From the NCBI RefSeq assembly GCF_001634365.1, contig NZ_CP014578.1, forward strand, positions 2,728,001 through 2,792,000: 64,000 nucleotides of DNA, given 5' to 3'. Every line of letters starts with the position of its first letter. Positions within the stretch are counted from its first letter, which is position 1. Made by a program: the position numbers and the translations under genes. This DNA comes from Paraburkholderia phytofirmans OLGA172. Its GTDB lineage: Bacteria; Pseudomonadota; Gammaproteobacteria; Burkholderiales; Burkholderiaceae. Positions 9,378 through 18,525 of the stretch are shown here, piece by piece. Under the pieces are notes generated by a model. It saw only the letters and a list, made by a program, of their open reading frames with translations. It was not told where the DNA came from and ran no database searches.

Positions 9378-10424
9378 TCAGCTGCGTTCTTCGCGCAGCA
9401 GATTCAGCGCGGCGAGCACGGGGCGATCCGAATAACTGAACAGCACGCTTTCCGCCGACGCCGTCAGTTGCACGGGCGCCCACGACGGCGCAACAAATAC
9501 GTCGTGCGGCTCGAACGTGAATTCGTCATTGCCGATCTTCGCGGTGCCCTCGCCTTCGACGACGCAGTAGACGGTTGCATCGGTGCTGCGGTAAGGGCGG
9601 CCCTTGAAACCTGCGGGCAGGTATTGCATGAACGTCGCGATGGTCGGCATCGGCCAGCCGCCCGTCGTCGGATTCACATATCGCAGCTTCACGCCGTCCC
9701 ACTCGTCGAGTTCGCCGTTGCGATACAGCGCGTCAAGCGCTTCGCGGCTGCGCTCATACGGATAGCTGAAAATCGGCGACGTGGGATCGGACACGCGATG
9801 CCGCACGGGCACCATGTTGTGACCGAAGCGCGCAAAGCTGTCGCCCTCGTGGCGCGTCACCGGCTGCATCGCCTCGGGGTAGTTCTCGGCGAAACCGGCG
9901 TCCATCTGGGCAACGAGGGGAATATCGAGGCCGTCGAGCCACACGACCGGTTCGCCGCCGTCTGCCACTGACGGGTTGCCGTGGTCGTGCCACGTCCACG
10001 ACGGTGTGATGATGAAGTCGCCCGGGCGCATGGTCGTGCGCTCACCGTTGACGGCCGTCCACGCACCCATGCCTTCGACGATGAAACGCAGCGCCGACTG
10101 CGTATGCCGGTGACTCGGCGCGATTTCGCCGGGCAGGATCAACTGCAGTCCGGCGTACAGGTTCGGCGTCATACTGGACTTGCCGGGCAGGCCGGGGTTT
10201 TCGAGCATCAGCACGCGGCGTACGGCTTCTTCGGCGCTGATGACGGAGCCGGCCTGCATCACGAGATCGCGCACCTGCGCATATTTCCAGATGGCAGGTT
10301 GGGCTTTTGGTTGCGGCGCCTTCGGCACGAGGTTGTGCAGCGATTCCCACAGCGGTGCCATGCGCTGCCGCGCGATCTGCTCGTAGTAGGCCACGCGCGA
10401 TGCGTCCGGATTGTTGTGTGTCAT
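9378..10424 (-). CDS. gtdA: Gentisate 1,2-dioxygenase (bicupin)
   Basis: 348-residue bicupin that opens the ring of gentisate to maleylpyruvate with Fe(II) and O2. The first cupin carries the metal ligands His105 and His107 in [13 protein letters not shown] and His146 in [10 protein letters not shown]. The second cupin ([19 protein letters not shown]) lacks a complete ligand set, as is usual. It is the first gene of a four-gene minus-strand operon; the next gene starts 73 bases on. A LysR gene is divergent across a 236-bp gap and is the likely regulator. Confidence 0.92.
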   Translation of the reverse strand: MTHNNPDASRVAYYEQIARQRMAPLWESLHNLVPKAPQPKAQPAIWKYAQVRDLVMQAGSVISAEEAVRRVLMLENPGLPGKSSMTPNLYAGLQLILPGEIAPSHRHTQSALRFIVEGMGAWTAVNGERTTMRPGDFIITPSWTWHDHGNPSVADGGEPVVWLDGLDIPLVAQMDAGFAENYPEAMQPVTRHEGDSFARFGHNMVPVRHRVSDPTSPIFSYPYERSREALDALYRNGELDEWDGVKLRYVNPTTGGWPMPTIATFMQYLPAGFKGRPYRSTDATVYCVVEGEGTAKIGNDEFTFEPHDVFVAPSWAPVQLTASAESVLFSYSDRPVLAALNLLREERS

Positions 10425-10660
10425 TCGCGTCTCCTGTCGGTGTCACCTGGGTCGGGCACGTCGGCTAAGCAAGCGTCGCTCTCATCGGCCCTGTGCACTA
10501 TTTATATGCGACGAAGCTATATCTCGTAAAATGGCGAAAACATCTAATCCATACGGCTTTGGATATACCTACGCAGCCGTAGTGGAAAATCTGCGCAACA
10601 AGTGCATGGGACCGGAGAAAGCGCTAGCGCTAACTCCCGTCGACACAGGAGGATGAGGCG
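10425..10660. promoter_or_regulatory. Divergent promoter region, gentisate operon / LysR gene
   Basis: 236-bp gap between two divergent genes, the standard LysR arrangement. It contains an AT-rich core around 10500-10570, with TAT and ATA half-sites near 10507-10523 that could be part of a LysR-type site. The exact promoter elements could not be fixed. A strong Shine-Dalgarno (AGGAGG) precedes the LysR start. Confidence 0.5.
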
Positions 10661-11596
10661 ATGGATTGGACTTACCGTCTTCGTCTGAGGCATCTGCAGG
10701 TGCTGCTGAGCCTCGCGAGCACAGGTAATCTGAGTCAATCGGCAGCGGCGCTCAATACGACGCAACCGGCGTTGTCGAAATGGCTCAAGGAGCTGGAGGA
10801 GGATGTCGGCCTGCCGCTCTTCGAGCGGCACGCGCGCGGCTTGCGGCCCACGTCGTATGGCGAGGCGTTGATCGAACACGCGCGCCGCATCGAAGCCCAT
10901 CTCGATGTCACGCGCGACGACATGCAGGCCATGCGCGAAGGCGGCAGCGGCCTCGTGAGCATTGGCACATCGGGGGTATCGGCGGCCGATACCGTGCCCC
11001 TCGCCGTATCCCGGCTTCTGGAGCGCCTGCCGCGCGCCCAGGTGCGGCTCGTCGAAAGCACGATGAACCAGCTGATGCCGCAACTTGCGCGCGGCGAGCT
11101 GGATATCGTCGTTGGGCGGTCAGGCCAGCAGTACGACGATCCGCAGTTGCAGACGGTGACGCTCTATACGGAGCCGATCAACTTCGTCGCAGGACCGCAG
11201 CACCCGCTCGTCGGGCACCCGGCGCTCGGCTGGGATGACGTCCTCGCCTATTCGTGGATCGTCTGGCCGCAAGGCACACCTGTGCGAACCGCACTGGAGG
11301 CAGCGCTTGCCGCGGAGGGGCGCACACTGCCAGGCCATTGCGTCGAATCCAATTCCTCGATTCTCAACCTGACGTTGCTGAACCACACTGAACTGGTGGG
11401 CGTCGCGTCGCATCGCGCCGCCCTTCGATTCGAACAATTGAACGCGCTGCGGATTTTGCCAATTCAACTGGAGGGCTTCGGATCCGTCTCGCTCTACTGG
11501 CACGCCGAAAACGTGAATCGCATTGCAGTGTCCATGGCATTGGAGAGTCTTCGCGCATTCGCGGACCCACACATGAAGGAATGGCACACCGCTTAA
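10661..11596 (+). CDS. LysR-family regulator of the gentisate operon
   Basis: 311 residues with an N-terminal winged helix (LRHLQVLLSLASTGNLSQSA, then ALNTTQPALSKWLKELEEDVG) and a C-terminal periplasmic-binding-like effector domain (GLVSIGTSG...ELDIVVGR). LysR proteins usually activate the divergent operon in response to a pathway metabolite, here probably 3-hydroxybenzoate or gentisate. The start is supported by AGGAGG eight bases upstream. It is convergent with the MarR gene that follows. Confidence 0.9.
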   Translation: MDWTYRLRLRHLQVLLSLASTGNLSQSAAALNTTQPALSKWLKELEEDVGLPLFERHARGLRPTSYGEALIEHARRIEAHLDVTRDDMQAMREGGSGLVSIGTSGVSAADTVPLAVSRLLERLPRAQVRLVESTMNQLMPQLARGELDIVVGRSGQQYDDPQLQTVTLYTEPINFVAGPQHPLVGHPALGWDDVLAYSWIVWPQGTPVRTALEAALAAEGRTLPGHCVESNSSILNLTLLNHTELVGVASHRAALRFEQLNALRILPIQLEGFGSVSLYWHAENVNRIAVSMALESLRAFADPHMKEWHTA

Positions 11597-11641
11597 GGCA
11601 TCGAATAAGCCCTCAAACCAGACTTCCGGGGCATCGCCTGC

Positions 11642-12181
11642 TCAATCCACGACCGTATCGTCCTGGGCCTTCTGGTTGAGGTTTGCTTCGATCCGATGCA
11701 TGACCTTCCAGAAAACACCCATATCTCGCTGGGTGATTCCGTCGAGTGAAGCAGAAATCATCTCCGTCAGCTCAGGCAGCAGCTCATCCACCAGACGCCG
11801 GCCTTCATCCTTCAGACTGACGAAATACTTTCGTCTGTCGTTTGGGTCGCGGGTTCTTTGCACAAGGCCGCGCTTTTCAAGGTTGTCCAGGGCGGGCACC
11901 GCCGTAGTCGACGCAATACCCACGCGTTTGCTCAGTTCAAGCTGGTTCAGCTCGCCCCGCTCCGCCAATACCCGTAAGTAGTACCAGTACGAAATGGCGA
12001 TGTTCTCCCGGTCGAGAATCTTCTGTGCCTGGGCGTCGTAGAGCCTGTGCACCGTTCTGGCCATCCACGGAACGGTTCGCCCCCTATCATCAAATGCGTC
12101 AGATGCTTCTTTTGCCGCCGCGAGCACTGGCACGGCAGCTCGCCTGGTTGTTTTGACCGTAGCGGAGTTCGACTTGGGCAT
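11642..12181 (-). CDS. MarR-family transcriptional regulator
   Basis: 179 residues. A 45-residue Lys/Ala/Thr-rich N-terminal extension precedes the MarR winged helix: LNQLELSKRVGIASTTAVPALDNLEKRGLVQR is the recognition region and DPNDRRKYFVSLKDEG the wing. MarR dimers normally repress promoters and release DNA on binding phenolic ligands. It is divergent from the Mo-enzyme operon, whose promoter carries the perfect inverted repeat TCGATATAAATCGA at 12267-12280. Related sites lie before the flavoprotein and BKACE genes. Control of those promoters by this protein is inferred. Confidence 0.9.
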   Translation of the reverse strand: MPKSNSATVKTTRRAAVPVLAAAKEASDAFDDRGRTVPWMARTVHRLYDAQAQKILDRENIAISYWYYLRVLAERGELNQLELSKRVGIASTTAVPALDNLEKRGLVQRTRDPNDRRKYFVSLKDEGRRLVDELLPELTEMISASLDGITQRDMGVFWKVMHRIEANLNQKAQDDTVVD

Positions 12182-12216
12182 TCGCTCATTCCTCGACGTT
12201 TAGGTTTTCAATCGCA

Positions 12217-12280
12217 CCAGGGTATTCCCCAGGGTCCTTGACTTTGTTAATCCCGAGACACATGATTCGATATAAATCGA
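12217..12280 (+). promoter_or_regulatory. Promoter A of the Mo-enzyme operon, with operator
   Basis: An upstream element CCAGGGTATTCCCCAGG (12217-12233) precedes -35 TTGACT (12238-12243). Exactly 17 bases follow, then -10 CATGAT (12261-12266). Directly after it lies TCGATATAAATCGA (12267-12280), a perfect TCGAT/ATCGA repeat with a 4-base spacer that would overlap the transcription start. The layout matches promoters B, C and D in this window. The leader to the first gene would be about 165 bases. Confidence 0.65.
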
Positions 12281-12438
12281 TCTTATGCGGAATCATCTTT
12301 TTGAAAATCATCCGTGACAAGAGAGATCATACAACACACGGCCGAATTTGCGACCGCTTCCCGGTCCCGGGCTGAAAATAGCCCAGTTCAGCCGCCGCGC
12401 CACGCGCAGGTTTATTTCAGCTCAGGTTCAAGACGCAC

Positions 12439-15396
12439 ATGCAAAGACACATTCTCGTCCTCATACTCTGGCTGATGCCGTTCGCTCTACGTATGGCGGC
12501 GCGGAAGTTTCCGTCCGTACGGGAACATCTCGGTTCCGGACACTGGGTCATCCAGCTTCGGCTAAGGGACAACAGTCTGGCGCGACAACTCCATTTCAGA
12601 AATGGCACTGTGTCCGCGCGCTGGGGTGTCAACACCAAGCCCGACGCCGAACTGGTCTTCATGGATGTGGCAACGGCACGCCAGATGCTTGCGCCCACGA
12701 CCGATCACGCGTTCCTGATCGACGCGCTCAAGAACTTCAAGATCACGCAGGGTGGCAGCGATGAGGCGCTAGTCTGGTTCGGCCAGTTGGTGAACACGAT
12801 GAAAACGGGGTCCTGGCGCACGGGCACCCGGATGAAGGATGGGACCACCCGTTATGTCACGCTCACCAATGGCGGGCCGGTGTTTGTCTTCGTCAAGGAC
12901 GGCAAGATCATCCGGACAACGCCTATTGATCTGGCGGCAGAGGACGGACCCAGTTGGACCATCACCGCACGGGGCCGCCAGTTTTCACCGGCACGACGTG
13001 CAACCGTCAGCCCGCACGCGCTCTCACTCAAATCCCTTGTTTATTCAGACAAACGGATTCTTTATCCGATGAAGCGGGTCGATTTCGACCCGAAGGGCGA
13101 GCGCAATCCTCAGACCCGGGGGACTTCAGGCTACGAGCGCATCAGTTGGGACGAAGCGCTCGACATTGTCGTAGGCGAAATCCGCCGTATGAAGCAGGAG
13201 CACGGTCCCGGTGCGATCGCGATGGCCACGGGTGCTCACCACCAGTGGGGAAACGTCAACTACTACCTGAGCGCCATGCAACGCTTCGGTAACCTGATTG
13301 GCTATACCCGCATCGAAATGAGCCCGATTAGCTGGGAAGGCTGGTACTGGGGCGCCATGCATCACTACGGCAACAGTCTGCGTCTGGGTACGCCGAGCTT
13401 TTACGGCACGACGGAGGACTGTCTTGAACACGCGGAGGTGATCGTCTTCTGGTCGAGCGATCCCGAGTCGACCAATGGCGTGTACGCCGGATTCGAGGGC
13501 ACTGAGCGCCGCTTATGGGCCAAGCAACTTGGGATACAGTTCGTTCATATCGACCCCTACCTGACGCAATCCGCCCAGTTCCTCGGTGGAAAATGGCTGC
13601 CGATCAAGCCCGGCACCGATTCGGCGCTCGCGATCGCGATCATGCATGAATGGATGATCAGCGGTAGCTACGATGAGGAATACGTAGCATCGAAAACAAC
13701 GGGCTTCGACGAATGGCGTGCCTATGTTCTCGGTGAAGAAGACGGCACGCCGAAGACGCCGGAGTGGCAAGAAGCAGAAACCGGCATTCCCGCGAAAGAC
13801 GTACGCAGCCTCGCGCAGTTGTGGGCGTCAAAGAAGACGTACCTCGCTGCAGGAGGTCTCGGCGCAGGCTTTGGCGGCGCATGCCGCACCGAGACGGGGG
13901 CCCAATGGACGCGAAGCCTCGTCATGATGATGGCCATGCGAGGATGGGGGAAGCCCGGGATCAACTTTGGCAACCTTCAGATCGGCGCTCCCCAGGACCT
14001 GAACTTTTACTTTCCCGGCTATGCCGAGGGGGGAATCTCCGGCGACCTGACCTACACGGCAAGCGCGGCCAACAACTATTGCCGCATGCCGCACATCATC
14101 ACGATCAATCCGGTGAAGCAGTCTATTCCTCGCCAACGCCTTGCGGAGGCAATCACGCAGGGAAGCGCGGAAGGCTACTTCTGGGACGGCTTCTCGGCTG
14201 AAGGGCAATTTGGTCAATACTCGTATCCCAAGCTCGGCCATTCGCGCGTTCACATGCTCTACCGCTACGGCTCGTCTTCATTCGGCACCGTCCCGGGCTC
14301 GAACAGACTTGTCGACGCGTATCGTCATCCGTCCCTTGAGTTCGTCGTCAATCAATCGGTGTGGATGGAGAACGAAGCGCAGTTTGCAGACATCATCCTG
14401 CCCGCGTGTACCGCCCTCGAGCGTGACGATATATCCGAATGGGCAAACTGTGGCGGTTACATCCAGCACGCACAGAGCCAGCTCAATCACCGCATGATGA
14501 TCATGCAGCACAAATGTATCGAGCCGCTCGGCGAATCAAAATCGGACTACCAGATTTTCCTGGAGATCCTGACAAGACTCGGCTACGGCGGCATGTACTC
14601 GGAAGGCGGTGGATCGGAACTGACCTGGTGCGAGCGGATCTTCAACTCCACGGACCTGCCGAAGCAGACCACCTGGAAGAAATTCCTGCAGAAAGGCTAT
14701 CACGTCGTGCCGCCTCCCAAGGACGATGACAAGCAGCCGGTGGATATGCGCTGGTTCGCAGAGGGCCGCACCAAAGACTTGCCGGAAGCGAATCCCCTCC
14801 CCGGCGTGTATTCGACTGGATTTAGCCAGGGACTGCCCACGCAATCGGGCAAGTTCGAGTTTGTGCCGTCCAGCCTGCGCCGTATCGAGCAGATCGATCC
14901 CGCGCGACCGGCGGTCAACCGGTATATCAACAGTCAGAGCGGTGTGAAGCAAAGGTTCCCGCTCCAACTCGTAACCAATCACCCGGTCTACAGCTTCCAT
15001 ACTCAGGCTGATGGAAAGAATAGCCACATCAGCACGATCAATGAGCACCGGATGAACGTTGGAGGCTATCGATACTGGGTCCTGCGAATGAGCCCCACGG
15101 ATGCGTCGGCGCGCGGCCTCGGGTCGGGCGATCTGGTCCGGGTCTACAACACCCAGGCATCGGTCATCTGCGCAATCGACGTTTCGCAGCTCGTCAAGGA
15201 TGGCGTTGCACGCGGAAACGAATCATGCGGCGAACTCGATCTGATCCAGACCTCAGTAGGCATGGTGGATCGCGGAGGTTGTCTCAACCTCCTGACTCCC
15301 GGGAGAAAGATGAGCGAGACCGCAGACGGGATTGTTCCCAACAGTTGCTGGGTGGAGGTAGAGAAATGGGACACCACAATGGAAAAGGCAGCATGA
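12439..15396 (+). CDS. Molybdopterin oxidoreductase large subunit (transhydroxylase/resorcinol-hydroxylase-like) with N-terminal SCP2-like domain
   Basis: 985 residues of the DMSO-reductase superfamily. Residues 5-19 are a hydrophobic helix without a Tat motif. Residues 25-115 resemble an SCP2 lipid-binding domain (RQLHFRNGTVSARWG... PDAELVFMD). From about 195 follows the molybdopterin domain (LVYSDKRILYPMKRVDFDPKGERNPQTRG across this region), without the N-terminal Fe-S cysteines of most relatives, as in pyrogallol-phloroglucinol transhydroxylase. The motif ISWEGWYWG at 297-305 matches that group; Ser298 is the likely Mo ligand and Ile297 stands where, as I recall, the transhydroxylase has Asp. 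The C-terminal MoCo-binding domain starts near 835. The Fe-S subunit gene overlaps its stop codon. The reaction is probably hydroxylation of, or hydroxyl transfer on, a phenolic ring; the substrate is unknown. Confidence 0.85.
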   Translation: MQRHILVLILWLMPFALRMAARKFPSVREHLGSGHWVIQLRLRDNSLARQLHFRNGTVSARWGVNTKPDAELVFMDVATARQMLAPTTDHAFLIDALKNFKITQGGSDEALVWFGQLVNTMKTGSWRTGTRMKDGTTRYVTLTNGGPVFVFVKDGKIIRTTPIDLAAEDGPSWTITARGRQFSPARRATVSPHALSLKSLVYSDKRILYPMKRVDFDPKGERNPQTRGTSGYERISWDEALDIVVGEIRRMKQEHGPGAIAMATGAHHQWGNVNYYLSAMQRFGNLIGYTRIEMSPISWEGWYWGAMHHYGNSLRLGTPSFYGTTEDCLEHAEVIVFWSSDPESTNGVYAGFEGTERRLWAKQLGIQFVHIDPYLTQSAQFLGGKWLPIKPGTDSALAIAIMHEWMISGSYDEEYVASKTTGFDEWRAYVLGEEDGTPKTPEWQEAETGIPAKDVRSLAQLWASKKTYLAAGGLGAGFGGACRTETGAQWTRSLVMMMAMRGWGKPGINFGNLQIGAPQDLNFYFPGYAEGGISGDLTYTASAANNYCRMPHIITINPVKQSIPRQRLAEAITQGSAEGYFWDGFSAEGQFGQYSYPKLGHSRVHMLYRYGSSSFGTVPGSNRLVDAYRHPSLEFVVNQSVWMENEAQFADIILPACTALERDDISEWANCGGYIQHAQSQLNHRMMIMQHKCIEPLGESKSDYQIFLEILTRLGYGGMYSEGGGSELTWCERIFNSTDLPKQTTWKKFLQKGYHVVPPPKDDDKQPVDMRWFAEGRTKDLPEANPLPGVYSTGFSQGLPTQSGKFEFVPSSLRRIEQIDPARPAVNRYINSQSGVKQRFPLQLVTNHPVYSFHTQADGKNSHISTINEHRMNVGGYRYWVLRMSPTDASARGLGSGDLVRVYNTQASVICAIDVSQLVKDGVARGNESCGELDLIQTSVGMVDRGGCLNLLTPGRKMSETADGIVPNSCWVEVEKWDTTMEKAA

Positions 15397-16238
15397 CTAA
15401 ATGGGCACTGGTCGTGGACGTTTCGCTCTGCATCAATTGCAGAAACTGCGTGATATCGACAAAAGACGAATACAGCGGTAACGCCTTCCCGGGCTATTCG
15501 GCACCGCACCCGCCGGAGGGCCTCGAAACGATTCGTGTCGAACGCCACGTCCGCGGAGAGGGATCGTTGGTGGACGTGACTTACATTCCGAAGATGTGCA
15601 ATCACTGCGACAACGCTCCATGCATCAAGGCAGCGGGCGACGGGGCAATCTATAAGCGCCCGGACGGCGTCGTGGTCATTGACCCGGAGAAGTCACACGG
15701 TCGACGGGATCTGGTGGCGGCGTGCCCCTACGGCATGATTGAATGGAATGAACAGGAACAGGTGCCGCAGAACTGGAATTTTGATGCGCACCTGCTCGAC
15801 GCCGGATGGAAAGAACCGCGTTGCGCGCAAGCCTGCCCGACCAGGGCACTACGTGCGCTGAACATGCCAGACACAGAACTCGAAGAAATGGTGAAGAAGG
15901 AACACCTGACGGTCATTAACCCGGAGTTCGGCACACAGCCTCGAGTCTTCTACCGCAATCTGGATGACGCACTAAGCCATCTGGTCGCAGGCAACGTCTG
16001 CGAAGCCACTGGCGACGGTCGCCTGCGAAACGTGGAGGGTGTTGAAATCGTGTTGCGCGACTCCGCCGGCGGGGATGAACGCACGACAACGACTGATCAT
16101 TTCGGGGATTTCCGGTTCTCCGGACTGACTGAGCAGACTTCGACAATCGAACTGCGGGTCCGCAAGAACGGAAATGAAAGAATCATCGCAACAAGAGAGC
16201 GCATAGGGAGCGTCAACCTCGGCACACTGCTGTGTTGA
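15393..16238 (+). CDS. Fe-S subunit of the molybdenum oxidoreductase, with C-terminal beta-domain
   Basis: 281 residues. The N-terminal part is a ferredoxin-like electron-transfer subunit with Cys13/16/19 (CINCRNC), Cys69/72/77 (CNHCDNAPC), Cys111 (CPYG) and Cys144/148 (CAQACP), enough for about three [4Fe-4S] clusters. From about residue 208 (GDGRLRNVEGVEIVLRDSAG) it continues as a carboxypeptidase-regulatory/Cna-B-like beta-sandwich, the layout of the transhydroxylase small subunit. The start is the ATG overlapping the large-subunit TGA (ATGA); an upstream in-frame ATG at 15366 lies inside that gene. It would pass electrons to or from the molybdenum site. Confidence 0.88.
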   Translation: MTKWALVVDVSLCINCRNCVISTKDEYSGNAFPGYSAPHPPEGLETIRVERHVRGEGSLVDVTYIPKMCNHCDNAPCIKAAGDGAIYKRPDGVVVIDPEKSHGRRDLVAACPYGMIEWNEQEQVPQNWNFDAHLLDAGWKEPRCAQACPTRALRALNMPDTELEEMVKKEHLTVINPEFGTQPRVFYRNLDDALSHLVAGNVCEATGDGRLRNVEGVEIVLRDSAGGDERTTTTDHFGDFRFSGLTEQTSTIELRVRKNGNERIIATRERIGSVNLGTLLC

Positions 16239-16278
16239 CGCCTTTTTCCACAGCCTGACACTCGCAGGAGACACACGC

Positions 16279-17052
16279 ATGGAGTTGAACGACAAGGTGG
16301 CGGTTATCACTGGCGGAGACAGTGGGATCGGATTGGCTTCGGCACGGCTGTTCCTCGAAGCGGGCGCTGACGTCGTCATCATGAGCAACAATCCGGAAAC
16401 GCGTGGAGTCGCTCGCAGTCAGCTTGGCGCGAAGGTCGTGACGATCGAGGCCGATGTCACGGATACCAGGGCTCTCGGCATCGCCTTCGCAGAAGTGGGG
16501 CGCCAGTTTGGTCATATCGACGTCCTGTTTGCCAGTGCCGGTGTTGTCCCTCCCACTCCGTTGGAGCGCACGTCCAGCGAGCTCTTTGAACGCATACTCA
16601 GGATCAATGTTGCTGGGAGCTTCTATACGGTACAGGCCGCGCTGCCATACCTGCGTTCTGGAGCATCGGTTATTCTCATCGGCTCTGTGGTCGCAACAAT
16701 GGGAATCGCAGGATTCGGGGCTTACGCTGCGAGCAAAGCTGGACTATCGGGGATGGCACGCGCGCTGGCGTCAGAGCTCCCGCCTAAAGGCATTCGTGTG
16801 AACACACTGGTTCCCGGTCCAACTCGAACTCCCATCTGGGGCACCATCGCTCATACGGAGAGGGATTTGGAGGAACTCGAGAAAAGTCTGGTCAGAAGTA
16901 TTTCGATTGGCCGTCTCAGCGATGCCGACGAGGTCGCCCAAGCCGCGCTTTTCCTCGCTTCGGACCACTCAAGTAGCATGCAGGCGGCGGAAATCGTCAT
17001 AGATGGCGGCGCCTCTCGTGCCCCACAGGGCGCACCCGCGTATCGCGTGTGA
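16279..17052 (+). CDS. SDR-family oxidoreductase
   Basis: 257 residues with the classical SDR features: cofactor motif TGGDSGIGLA, the NxAG-type motif changed to FASAG, catalytic Ser in LIGSVVA and YAASK (Tyr and Lys present), and the C-terminal EIVIDGGAS. The family oxidises or reduces alcohols/ketones with NAD(P). It lies 40 bases after the Fe-S subunit on the same strand, so it is probably in the Mo-enzyme operon. If the pathway is phloroglucinol-like, a ring reductase or hydroxyketone dehydrogenase role is possible; this is inference. Confidence 0.87.
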   Translation: MELNDKVAVITGGDSGIGLASARLFLEAGADVVIMSNNPETRGVARSQLGAKVVTIEADVTDTRALGIAFAEVGRQFGHIDVLFASAGVVPPTPLERTSSELFERILRINVAGSFYTVQAALPYLRSGASVILIGSVVATMGIAGFGAYAASKAGLSGMARALASELPPKGIRVNTLVPGPTRTPIWGTIAHTERDLEELEKSLVRSISIGRLSDADEVAQAALFLASDHSSSMQAAEIVIDGGASRAPQGAPAYRV

Positions 17053-17058
17053 TTGTGC

Positions 17059-17090
17059 GCACCGGCGCGTCGAAATCGGCGCGCCGGTGC
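17059..17090. terminator. Strong hairpin between convergent genes
   Basis: Perfect 11-bp stem GCACCGGCGCG / CGCGCCGGTGC with a 10-base loop, located between the convergent stops of the SDR and decarboxylase-like genes. There is no T-tract, so it is a plausible bidirectional terminator or RNA-stabilising hairpin rather than a textbook terminator. Confidence 0.5.
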
Positions 17091-17175
17091 CGCCGCGATC
17101 AAATCGCCATCCACCGTCATCCTCGCTTCAGGATCCCTAAGTAGCGGGCATTTATCGCGACCTGTCCGCCCCCCT

Positions 17176-18168
17176 TCAAATTGCGAAGCTTTCGAGGCTG
17201 GCCGGATGGAAAAGCTCACGCGGCTCAAGGCGGCGGCTTGACAACCCTTCTGCGAAATGACGGGCGAGAAAACGGTCAATGGCATGCTCGTTAGCAGAAA
17301 AGCCGTATGACCAGAAGTCCGTACCCATCAGTTTGCGAGCCGCACGCAGCTGGTCCTCGACGAACGGCAGCGTAACCTTGGTGGCCGCCGTATCGCTAAG
17401 CCTTGTCAACGCGAGGGCTTTCGACTTCTCGAATGCCTTCAACAGTGCGCCTGGAAGCCAGGGGTGACTCTCCGCCAGCGTCCGCCTGACGCCAAGCGTG
17501 TGCATGATCGGAAACAGCTTCGTGCTCGCGTACCAGTCCGCTGCGGCTTTATGCGGATCGTCGAAGAGATACTTGACCTGGGGATGTCCGCGGTCAAAGC
17601 ATGAAGGCGCTCGGGGTCCAATGACGGCATCGATTTCCCCGTCCGCCAGCAGGTTCGAGATCGTCTTGCCTTCGGACGCGTTCTCCAGCTTGACGTCCGC
17701 AGGCAGGTTCAGCGTGATTTTTTCCACCCTGGTCGGATCTTCGTATCCACCGCGCACCCAGGTCACGTCAGAAGGCTTTACACCGTACTCCTCCTCCAGA
17801 AAAAGACGGACCCAGACGTTTGCCGTCAGCTGATATTCCGGCACGCCGATGCGCTTTCCCTTCAGATCTTGCGGGCTGTTGATACCCCTATCCGTGCGCA
17901 CATATATCGACGTATGCCGGAAGGCTCGCGACGGAAAGACCGGCACCGCGATATAGGGTGAAGTCCCCGCGGCAGTCTTCACCGAGTAGCTGCTGAGTGA
18001 GAGTTCGCAAATATCAAAATCCGCGTGTCGGAAAGCGCGAAAGAAGATCTCCTCGGGATCCTGCAACATGAAGACGGGGTCCACGCCCTCGATCTGAACC
18101 TCCCCGTCGACCAACGGCCTGATCCGGTCGTAGTTGCCTACGGCGACGGACAACTGAAGCTTGCTCAT
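17176..18168 (-). CDS. 4,5-dihydroxyphthalate decarboxylase-like protein (NMT1/periplasmic-binding fold)
   Basis: 330 residues without a signal peptide, opening SKLQLSVAVGNYDRIRPLVDG as in Pht5-type decarboxylases. Further motifs are DFDICELSLSSY, PVFPSRAFRHTSIYVR, GKRIGVPEYQLTANVWVRLFL and DAVIGPRAPSCF. Known members decarboxylate 4,5-dihydroxyphthalate in the cytoplasm; others are solute-binding proteins. The start at 18168 was preferred to an ATG 24 bases upstream because AGGAGG lies just before it. Promoter D precedes it. A decayed paralogue with an internal in-frame deletion lies at 27072-27371. Confidence 0.82.
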   Translation of the reverse strand: MSKLQLSVAVGNYDRIRPLVDGEVQIEGVDPVFMLQDPEEIFFRAFRHADFDICELSLSSYSVKTAAGTSPYIAVPVFPSRAFRHTSIYVRTDRGINSPQDLKGKRIGVPEYQLTANVWVRLFLEEEYGVKPSDVTWVRGGYEDPTRVEKITLNLPADVKLENASEGKTISNLLADGEIDAVIGPRAPSCFDRGHPQVKYLFDDPHKAAADWYASTKLFPIMHTLGVRRTLAESHPWLPGALLKAFEKSKALALTRLSDTAATKVTLPFVEDQLRAARKLMGTDFWSYGFSANEHAIDRFLARHFAEGLSSRRLEPRELFHPASLESFAI

Positions 18169-18215
18169 TGTTCCTCCTGTGTCGATCTTCACTCGAAAAT
18201 ATAGATTGATGTAGA

Positions 18216-18266
18216 ATCATCTTCCATAGAACGATGTGTGTCAAGAAATTCCAGAAGTTCTCCGGC
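18216..18266 (-). promoter_or_regulatory. Promoter D of the decarboxylase-like gene
   Basis: Reading leftward: an upstream element GCCGGAGAACTTCTGG at the right edge (top-strand 18251-18266), then TTTCTTGACA with -35 TTGACA at 18239-18244, a 17-base spacer, and -10 GATGAT at 18216-18221 followed by TCTACATC. The spacing and the TTTCTTGACA context match promoter B, which lies back to back with it. The operator-like dyad is poor here. The leader to the start is about 40 bases. Confidence 0.55.
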
Positions 18267-18311
18267 GGGACACCCATGTGCACATGCAGCAAGAGGAACC
18301 AACCAGATTGG

Positions 18312-18376
18312 CCAGGGGATTCCCTGGAGTTTCTTGACATCGTTCACACCGAAACACATCATTCTATATAGCGCGA
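18312..18376 (+). promoter_or_regulatory. Promoter B of the flavoprotein gene, with operator-like site
   Basis: The dyad CCAGGGGATTCCCTGG (18312-18327, a perfect 6-bp inverted repeat around GATT) precedes -35 TTGACA (18334-18339), a 17-base spacer and -10 CATCAT (18357-18362). Directly downstream lies TCTATATAGCGCGA (18363-18376), a weaker form of the TCGATATAAATCGA site at promoter A, in the same position relative to the -10. The leader to the flavoprotein is about 155 bases. Confidence 0.6.
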
Positions 18377-18525
18377 TGCATCGCCGCATGATTCGTCATG
18401 GCATGAGTTGACTAAAGCGCGACGCGTACTACGCTTGTGTGGCGCGACCTCTTTTCAGGGCGCGCGTGCACACCGATTTGCGAACAGAGCTGTCATCAGA
18501 AGCGCTTAAACACAGGACAAACGCC

